This document shows positions 7,250 through 12,414 of a DNA stretch of 12,414 nt, one piece after another. The position numbers were made by a program, and so were the translations under genes. Numbering within the stretch: the stretch's first letter is position 1; the number at the start of each line of letters is the position of its first letter. The notes beneath the pieces were generated by a model. The model searched no databases and had not been told where the DNA came from. It worked only from the letters and a program-made list of their open reading frames with translations. The stretch covers positions 1-12,414 of the forward strand of contig JALLAZ010000832.1 of NCBI GenBank assembly GCA_036939755.1, written 5' to 3'. The DNA comes from Stephanodiscus triporus (Eukaryota > Bacillariophyta > Thalassiosirophyceae > Thalassiosirales > Thalassiosiraceae).

Positions 7250-9511
7250 TTAACTCTTATTTGATGTGCCAAAGAATGCTCTCAATGAATCGCTCGCCTG
7301 GGTTGCAAAATACCTTACGTCCCTATCAGGATCATCCATCATCAGCGTGAGGATCGGCAAAATTTGTCCCTCGTACGACGATTGGAATAACGGGCCGATC
7401 ATACCCAGCCCCTTCGCTACGTTGAACCTAACGTTGGGGACCGGATCACAGTGCATCTCCAAAAGGATTGGAAGAATTTCCCACTGCGCGGTGTGTGCGT
7501 CCATCGCCGTGGCCATCAGGGATAATGCCCGGACGGCATTCATCCGACGCAGGTAGGATTGATGCTCCATCATCTGCTTTACCCTCGGCAGCAGGTTCTG
7601 CACCGCCCATTCCGATCCCAACAGCGCTGTGAGCTCCTTAAGGTCCGCTGCGGCCGCCTCGCGGATGCTCGATATGTCGTCCCCCAGCCATCCCACGCAC
7701 AACGACAGCAGTCGGTCCGTGAAGAACTCCTTCCCCAATTGCTTCGCCAACAAGGGTATGCGCTCGATCACGGCGAGCCGTATCCTCCACTTGCCGTCGT
7801 CTGCAAGGTCGAGTATAGCAGGCAAGAGCGATTGCGTCAGAAGCTCCGCGCCGATGACCTCGTTGAGCAAGGACAGCGACGATATGATGTTGAGTCGCAC
7901 CTCCGAGTTGGAATCCCGCAGCAGCAGGAGCATGGGCGGGAGGAGGTGCGTTATCGTCGCGTCCCTCCCCAGCACCGGGGCGAGGTCCGTCGCGACCATG
8001 GCCAGGGCCGCACGGACGTTCTCGCTGTCGTCCTCGGTGAGCTGCACGACGCGCTTGACGAGCCTCAGAGCAACCGGGATGCGCCGCGAGGAGGGGTCGG
8101 CGGGGCCGACGTCGAATCCGCCCCCCCCGGCCCAACCGGCGGGGCAGACCATGGCCCCGGTCTTCGCCACCTCCGAGAAGTTGAACGTCGCCGCGGTGCG
8201 CACCTCCGCTTCGGGATCCTGAAGCAGCTTCTCGTACGCCGGCACAAGCGCGTCCATGGACCCGTCGAGCTTCGAGAAGGCGTGCACCACCGACGCAAAT
8301 TTGGAGGCGGCCGTCCATCGGACGCGCCACGATCGATCATCGATGGTCGCGACTATCAGCGGCAGGATGCGCTTGACGATCGCGTTTATCCGAACGAGGG
8401 TGTTCTCTCCTTCCTCCCCCAGCACGCCATCCCCCAACCCCCCCGAGAGCGACGACGACGACGACGACAACGACGACGAAGAGAGCACCCTTTCCTTCAT
8501 CAGCGTGATCGCCTGTCCCAGGTGTACACAATTCTGCGTGGTGTGAAGCCTAACGCTGTCGGGCTGGTCCCCCCCCGCCAGCGATTCGTACAGGTCCAGC
8601 AGGATCGCGGACACCGCGCCCCCCTCGTCGAGGCACGACGGGCCGATCGTGACGACGACGGTGTGCAACAGCGGTCCAAGGTTACGAGACGCGATCCTAC
8701 GCACCATGGGAGCGTCGTCCCGACATAGGTTCGCGAAGTGCGCGAGGTGCGCCATCCGCATCCCTCCGTCCCCCCCGGAAGAAGACGACGACGACGACAT
8801 CCGGGGGAACGCCACGTGTATAAGCCCGCAAGCGGATATCCTCGCCGTGAACCACTCCTTCGTGGCAAGGCGGGATATCATCCCCACGAATTCAGCGCGG
8901 TAATCCTCGTCGTACATCTGCTCGCCGACGGCGATCGCGGACTCCGCCGCCCTCTCCCTGACGACGTTCTCCTCCACGGCGAGGAGCAGCTCCAGGGGAT
9001 GCAGCAACGACGAGAGGTGATTCCTCCCCCCCACGTGCGGCACGAGATCCCTCAGGGACGTCGCGATGGCCCCCAGGACCTCGTCGTCGTCGTCGACCCC
9101 GTCCGAAAGGAAGGGGAGGAGCTCCTCCCTCGTGCGCTTGGGCCCGAGGGCCGCGGCGACGACCGACAGCCTCTTCGCGGCCTCGACGCGCGACGGCAGG
9201 TCGTCGCCCCGGAGCTTCTCGATCGTGCGCAGGGCGTCCTCCTCGTCGACGATGGCCCCCTCCGAGACTTCCTCTTCGTCGAAGGCGGCGGCGTCGTCTT
9301 TGTCGACGTCCATGGGCATCGTGGCAGACGACGACGACGACGACGGGCCGTCCACAGAGGCGGCGCCGGGGGCCGCCTCGGGAGGAACGAGGCTTGGCGG
9401 CATCGGCGGCATCGGCATCGGCATCGGCGTCTGGGGATTGATGGTGCCGACGACGATGCCTGTTTCGGTGACGTCGGGCATTTCGCCCGGCGACGGCGGA
9501 TTGAGGTTCAT
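7250..9511 (-). CDS. PPP2R1A: PP2A 65-kDa regulatory subunit A (HEAT-repeat scaffold)
   Basis: A single frame of 753 aa; the usual length is about 590. The scaffold holds the PP2A catalytic C subunit and a variable B subunit in the Ser/Thr phosphatase complex. HEAT repeats run from about residue 92 to 747 and show the Asp/Val-Arg helix pattern again and again: WRVRWTAASKFA (395-406), AEVRTAATFNFSEVAK (435-450), ENVRAALAMVATDLAPVLG (497-515), SEVRLNIISSLSLLNEVIG (536-554), KWRIRLAVIERIPLLAKQLG (574-593), SIREAAAADLKEL (615-627), PNVRFNVAKGLGMIG (692-706). KWRIR...PLLAKQLG...LC..WL.D...IREAA is the PP2A-A signature. The extra length is a Pro/Met- and acidic N-terminal extension (1-90) plus Ser-rich inserts at 238-247 and 344-356, encoded by trinucleotide repeats. 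Start: the frame is also open upstream of ATG 9511 to a probable UTR splice acceptor, but no ATG is found there. It is GC-rich throughout, except near the stop. Confidence 0.94.
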   Translation of the reverse strand: MNLNPPSPGEMPDVTETGIVVGTINPQTPMPMPMPPMPPSLVPPEAAPGAASVDGPSSSSSSATMPMDVDKDDAAAFDEEEVSEGAIVDEEDALRTIEKLRGDDLPSRVEAAKRLSVVAAALGPKRTREELLPFLSDGVDDDDEVLGAIATSLRDLVPHVGGRNHLSSLLHPLELLLAVEENVVRERAAESAIAVGEQMYDEDYRAEFVGMISRLATKEWFTARISACGLIHVAFPRMSSSSSSSGGDGGMRMAHLAHFANLCRDDAPMVRRIASRNLGPLLHTVVVTIGPSCLDEGGAVSAILLDLYESLAGGDQPDSVRLHTTQNCVHLGQAITLMKERVLSSSSLSSSSSSLSGGLGDGVLGEEGENTLVRINAIVKRILPLIVATIDDRSWRVRWTAASKFASVVHAFSKLDGSMDALVPAYEKLLQDPEAEVRTAATFNFSEVAKTGAMVCPAGWAGGGGFDVGPADPSSRRIPVALRLVKRVVQLTEDDSENVRAALAMVATDLAPVLGRDATITHLLPPMLLLLRDSNSEVRLNIISSLSLLNEVIGAELLTQSLLPAILDLADDGKWRIRLAVIERIPLLAKQLGKEFFTDRLLSLCVGWLGDDISSIREAAAADLKELTALLGSEWAVQNLLPRVKQMMEHQSYLRRMNAVRALSLMATAMDAHTAQWEILPILLEMHCDPVPNVRFNVAKGLGMIGPLFQSSYEGQILPILTLMMDDPDRDVRYFATQASDSLRAFFGTSNKS
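8449..8478 (-). repeat. GAC/GTC trinucleotide repeat encoding a Ser run in PP2A-A
   Basis: An imperfect (GAC)n tract on the plus strand encodes consecutive serines in the gene's frame (residues about 344-354), between HEAT repeats. Similar short tracts recur in this gene near 8782-8800, 9075-9093 (read as Asp) and 9327-9345. Confidence 0.7.
9398..9431 (-). repeat. GGCATC hexamer repeat encoding Pro-Met in PP2A-A
   Basis: Plus-strand GGCATC units alternate with GGC triplets. In the gene's sense they encode the PMPMPMPPMPP stretch (residues 29-39) of the disordered N-terminal extension. Confidence 0.65.
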
Positions 9512-9551
9512 GTTTTCAGGTGGTGTCGGCCTTTGGTTGGTCGATGGTGCT

Positions 9552-9661
9552 CTACCAAAAAAAATATTAGAGAGTAGAGTAGAGATTACTACGAAGCCTA
9601 GCCTGGCAAACCGGGGTCATTATTATTCTAATACTCCTAAATAAATATCTACGATACTCAC
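9552..9661 (-). other. Probable 5'-UTR intron of the PP2A-A gene
   Basis: On the minus strand, CCA|GTGAGTATCG at 9661 is a near-ideal donor identical in core to the confirmed donors in this window. An AT-rich stretch and a T8 tract end in GGTAG at 9552. The 110-nt length fits the other introns. The frame stays open from the acceptor to ATG 9511, but upstream of the donor the candidate ATGs soon meet stops, so the intron is placed in the leader. No cDNA is available to confirm it. Confidence 0.5.
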
Positions 9662-9765
9662 TGGTAAAACCTATCTCTCTACATCATACAATATCATACA
9701 CACACTCTAAAACCTCAACCCAATAACCGACACCGACGGCCACGGCAGCCAGCGGCGCGGCTGCA
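9662..9765. promoter_or_regulatory. Divergent promoter, PP2A-A / sulfotransferase
   Basis: If the UTR intron is real, only about 104 bp separate its donor from the sulfotransferase ATG at 9766, so both promoters share or overlap this stretch. The plus-strand leader is C/A-rich and then GC-rich (CGGCAGCCAGCGGCGCGG) just before ATGATG. No TATA box is clear. Confidence 0.4.
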
Positions 9766-11360
9766 ATGATGTTGTGTGGAGGCAACTGCGCAAAAATATT
9801 GAGTGCATTGAGCGCCATATCAATAATCATAGTCCTGGCGCATTCAGCGATCCATTTGCTTCACACCGATGAAGTGACGACAGCGATAGTAGATGGGGAG
9901 CACCGCCCCAGATCCAGGACTTTATTCGAAATGCCTTCCCTCGATTTGTCACCCCCTGCGCTATCGATGGATAATGATTATCCATATTCTGTCATCATCA
10001 TCTCCTACCACAAAACTGGCGTGAGTTAAGATCGAATTCTTCTTAGCAATCATTTCTTCTTCGTTATTGGTACAATACTCACAACAGAAGAACACAACGC
10101 ACCAAACAATGGAAATTCGATTTCTCGCGCACAGCATGATTTGCAAATGGACCTCGTGGACTACATTGTGAATGAATTCCCGGACATTGGTCCTCGGCTC
10201 ACCGAATTCGGCAATAAGTCCCCCGTCAAACGAAGGCGACATCCGGCATATATCCCTTGTACGCGAATCGGGAAACATCTCCAGACTGGGACCATCACTG
10301 TTCAGCATGCGTGAGTAGATCTATCATACTTCACTCATCTTGGAGGTGTCTATAATAATTCATCAAATAATAATATTCGATCCCCATGCGCTGTGATATT
10401 TCAGCCCTGATTTGTTTTGCACTCCAGACGAGCTGGTGGATATATTATTAGATATCGGGGCGAGAAAGGCGGTATATGATAGGGGGGTTAAAGTTATTCA
10501 CTTGGTACGAAATCCATTTTCGATAGCCGTGTCGAATTACCATTATCATGCACAGATCCCAACGTGAGTCGTCACCCATGTCAATATTATTCGTCTGTGG
10601 CTATGTCAACCTTATCTCCTCAATGTCTATAACATGCGCAACTCTCAGTCCCGAGCCATGGGTGAAAGATCAAAATCCGTGTGACATTGAATGGCACGAA
10701 GGAGATATAACTGATACTTTCGCGGATATGGTTCTGCCTACTCTTAGCAAAGCGAAGTATGACTCGTTGAAGTTGAAATTCAAAGGGCAGTTCATGTCAC
10801 GGGGAGATTTTGATGCCATTAGAAATGATTGTCTCTCCCTATACCAAACGAGAGGTGAATTGAAGAATGCTAGCTTCCTAACTCACTTAATGAATTACGA
10901 TCCACCGGAGGGATTGCGATTGGCCACCGCTGAGATGATGATTCAAGGATTTGGGAACGGAGGTGACATATTACGAATGGCCAACAATATCATCAAATTG
11001 AAACAGGCACAAATCAAGCTGAATAACAATCCGAAATATCAAGCAAGTAACAGAGGGCTTCATATCTACACAATGTCTCTGGATGACTTCATCGCACAGC
11101 CTGGCTTTTCAGCTCTCAAATTTTTCAACTTTGTCCTGGAGTCGTTGCCCGTCCCTCAAATTCGCAAGGAGGAAGCGGCCAGAAGATATTGGCAACACTA
11201 CCAGGATAAAAAAATAAACAAAAGCAACCACATCACTCACAACAGATCGGGCGATGATGTTATGCTGACGGAATATCTTAGGCAGGATACAGTATTTGGA
11301 CCTTCTCTGATTAGAATTGAGTTGCTTGTCGAGGCAGCGTTGATGGAAGGTAAGAGTTAA
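9766..11360 (+). CDS. Type II membrane sulfotransferase (four exons)
   Basis: Exons are 9766-10020, 10135-10310, 10405-10563 and 10649-11360, giving 433 aa. Introns are 114, 94 and 85 nt, all with GTGAGT donors (phases 0, 2, 2). Residues about 11-32 (ILSALSAISIIIVLAHSAIH) are a signal anchor, which suggests a Golgi-type luminal enzyme. SYHKTGHDL (80-88, Lys83) is the 5'-phosphosulfate-binding loop of PAPS-dependent sulfotransferases. KVIHLVRNPFSIAVSNYHYH (173-192) is the 3'-phosphate-binding region with Arg179 and Ser187. The long C-terminal part (197-433) is acceptor-side sequence and not diagnostic, so the substrate (a glycan or other) is unknown. Each splice junction rebuilds a known motif; intron 1 cuts directly after KTG. 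A possible further donor (GAAG|GTAAGA) lies in the last codons, but the tested acceptor also gives an early stop. An AATAAA at 11401-11406 supports the end chosen. Confidence 0.86.
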
Positions 11361-11511
11361 GAATTGGACCGAGCAATTGCACGCAGGGACCTAGGACATC
11401 AATAAATACCCTTGTACATCGAGATGAGGCTTCAGGAGTGTAGATTAGCATGTGTTATCGCCTATGGGATATCGTATTATAATAGATTGCACATCAATAG
11501 CGTCTGAATTG
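11361..11511. terminator. Convergent 3' region with AATAAA for the sulfotransferase
   Basis: AATAAA on the plus strand at 11401-11406 lies 40 nt after the sulfotransferase stop and is a plausible polyadenylation signal. No equivalent is evident on the minus strand for the gene ending at 11512. The 151-bp gap otherwise shows nothing. Confidence 0.45.
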
Positions 11512-12414
11512 TTATTCTATGACACTGGTCTTTCTCTTTGTAGCAAGGGCGGCGGCGGCGGCCGCAGCGGCGGATGCCTTCGCTGCTTGTCTCTGCTCCG
11601 GGGTGACACTGGCCTTTCTTCTCTTTGTACCAAGGGCGGCGGCCGCAGCAGCGGATGCCTTCGCTGCTTGTCTCTTCTTCTCTTCAGCTGCTTGTCTTCT
11701 CTTCTCTTCTGCCGCAATGCGCTTCTCTTCAGCTGCTTGTCTCTTCTCTTCTGCCACAATGCGCTTCTCTTCCGCTTCCGCAATGCGTTCCTCAATTGTT
11801 TCATTTTCGAGCATGGTAATCTCAGCTCGTATTTCATCCACAGATTCTTTGCTGGCATCGTCGGACACCGAAGTGAGCCCATTCAACTTTTTGACCAAAA
11901 TACTCAATCGGGTTGATCGGCTTATGGCAGCACATCTGGCTGACCACATACAACTGAGACGTTCCATTTCTCCTTGAGGCTCATCACGAAGGTCCTTGAA
12001 CATTTTCAATTTCGAAGCCAACTCAACGATGAAATCCATCGTCTGTAGACTTGGATGATCCCTGAACACTGTCCGAAGATCTTCGTATGTTTTCTGCAGG
12101 TCACAGAAAATCCGATACTGTTGAAGTTCCTTGGTTGAGAAGCATCGATATGAGAAGTAATCATAGAGCGAAAGGTGATACATTTTCTCGTTGACAAAGG
12201 CAATTGTTGATGTCTCTTGCTTGATCTTAGGGATCAACATGTTTGCTAATGTTGAACCGCCACAGACCATTAAGATGAATTTGCCCATCCGACTGTGAAC
12301 AAATTTGGCGATGACACAAATAACTTTGGCCATATCTGCAGTCTCTTTTGGTGTCGCATTCAAGCAATTCAACCCATCACCTGTGCGAATGCAATGATCC
12401 CGAATATTAATAAA
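11512..12414 (-). CDS. Unrecognised coiled-coil/Ala-Lys repeat protein, 5' end outside the window
   Basis: One frame is open from the right edge (12414) to TAA at 11514-11512, giving 300 visible residues with no stop. The true start must lie upstream; alternatively, an exon may begin after CGCACAG near 12382. I do not recognise the family. Visible residues 1-150 are a mixed globular-looking region with a hydrophobic stretch (KFILMVCGGSTLANMLI, about 45-61) and Tyr/Phe-rich sequence. About 190-250 is a highly charged coiled coil with repeated EEKRxAA units. The C terminus (about 248-300) is two tandem copies of RQAAKAS-poly-Ala-TKR(R)K(A/T)SV. This basic, Ala-rich tail resembles linker-histone-like or other nucleic-acid-binding tails, but that is only composition. 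Each copy ends in a basophilic-kinase-like site (KRRKAS, KRKTS). Confidence 0.6.
   Translation of the reverse strand, partial: FINIRDHCIRTGDGLNCLNATPKETADMAKVICVIAKFVHSRMGKFILMVCGGSTLANMLIPKIKQETSTIAFVNEKMYHLSLYDYFSYRCFSTKELQQYRIFCDLQKTYEDLRTVFRDHPSLQTMDFIVELASKLKMFKDLRDEPQGEMERLSCMWSARCAAISRSTRLSILVKKLNGLTSVSDDASKESVDEIRAEITMLENETIEERIAEAEEKRIVAEEKRQAAEEKRIAAEEKRRQAAEEKKRQAAKASAAAAAALGTKRRKASVTPEQRQAAKASAAAAAAAALATKRKTSVIE
11521..11690 (-). repeat. Two tandem ~84-bp coding repeats
   Basis: Plus-strand GACACTGG recurs at 11521 and 11605, 84 bp apart. Both copies share a pyrimidine block, CAAGGGCGGCGG, a GC-rich Ala-codon run and GGATGCCTTCGCTGCTTGTCTC. The copies differ by small in-frame changes in the number of Ala codons. 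They encode the two C-terminal repeats of the unrecognised protein. Confidence 0.75.
11690..11800 (-). repeat. Degenerate repeats encoding EEKRxAA coiled-coil units
   Basis: Repeated CTTCTCTTCxGC(C/T)GC and GCAATGCGCTTCTCTTC blocks on the plus strand translate on the minus strand into successive EEKR(I/Q/R)(V/A)A units of about 7-8 residues. This is a simple-sequence expansion of a charged helix. Confidence 0.65.

Noticed and set aside
7559..8728. 389-codon plus-strand open frame antisense to PP2A-A
   Set aside because: The GC-rich codon pattern of the opposite gene removes stops on this strand. The product is His/Arg/Gln-rich with no domain, while the minus strand encodes clear PP2A-A HEAT repeats.
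8738..9577. 279-codon plus-strand open frame with Arg/His runs
   Set aside because: It is a shadow of the triplet repeats and GC-rich codons of PP2A-A and has no recognisable family.
10089..10134. Earlier acceptor (ACAACAG) for sulfotransferase exon 2
   Set aside because: Its frame meets a TGA after about 28 codons. The CGCACAG acceptor at 10134 gives KTGHDLQMDLV, the expected continuation.
9961..10308. 115-codon minus-strand frame over the first two sulfotransferase exons
   Set aside because: The plus strand holds the PAPS-binding loop joined by good splice sites. The minus frame runs through the intron without features.
11512..11760. Repeats considered as a possible CRISPR array or satellite
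   Set aside because: They are in-frame coding repeats with variable Ala-codon number and no unique spacers.

Overview
This window looks like a gene-dense stretch of a stramenopile nuclear genome, most likely a diatom. The genes are split by short GT-AG introns (69-162 nt, many with a GTGAGT donor). The arogenate dehydrogenase carries a hydrophobic signal sequence followed by a basic leader, as expected for a plastid reached through the ER. The phospholipase-C-X-like protein, the DUF676 lipase and the type II membrane sulfotransferase are families I associate with diatoms. The taxon is inferred from gene content and style, not from a marker gene.

Layout, left to right. 1-562: no secure gene. 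The minus strand holds one gene-like reading frame broken by a single TAG (1-218), and the rest is the leader of the next gene. 563-2069 (+): membrane-anchored PI-PLC X-domain-like protein, three exons. 2070-2509: convergent intergenic DNA with a long C-run. 2510-3421 (-): GC-rich SWIM zinc-finger protein of the SWS1/ZSWIM7 (Shu complex) type. 3422-3582: short divergent promoter. 3583-5137 (+): DUF676 serine hydrolase, two exons. 5164-6657 (-): plastid arogenate/prephenate dehydrogenase, four exons; its stop lies only 26 bp from the lipase stop. 6658-7249: upstream region with a cluster of E2F-like sites. 7250-9511 (-): PP2A 65-kDa scaffold subunit A, intronless in the coding part but with a probable 5'-UTR intron. 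9662-9765: shared divergent promoter. 9766-11360 (+): sulfotransferase, four exons. 11512-12414 (-): 3' part of an unrecognised coiled-coil/alanine-lysine repeat protein that runs off the right edge.

The genes do not form a pathway or operon. They are unrelated housekeeping and lipid, amino-acid or glycan genes arranged as alternating convergent and divergent pairs. Two features run through the window. Composition is mosaic: the two genes without coding introns (SWS1-like and PP2A-A) are strikingly GC-rich and full of trinucleotide-type low complexity, while the intron-bearing genes are not. In addition, two of the introns are stop-free multiples of three, so their retention would give in-frame insertions. 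I found no tRNA, rRNA, CRISPR array or intact mobile element.
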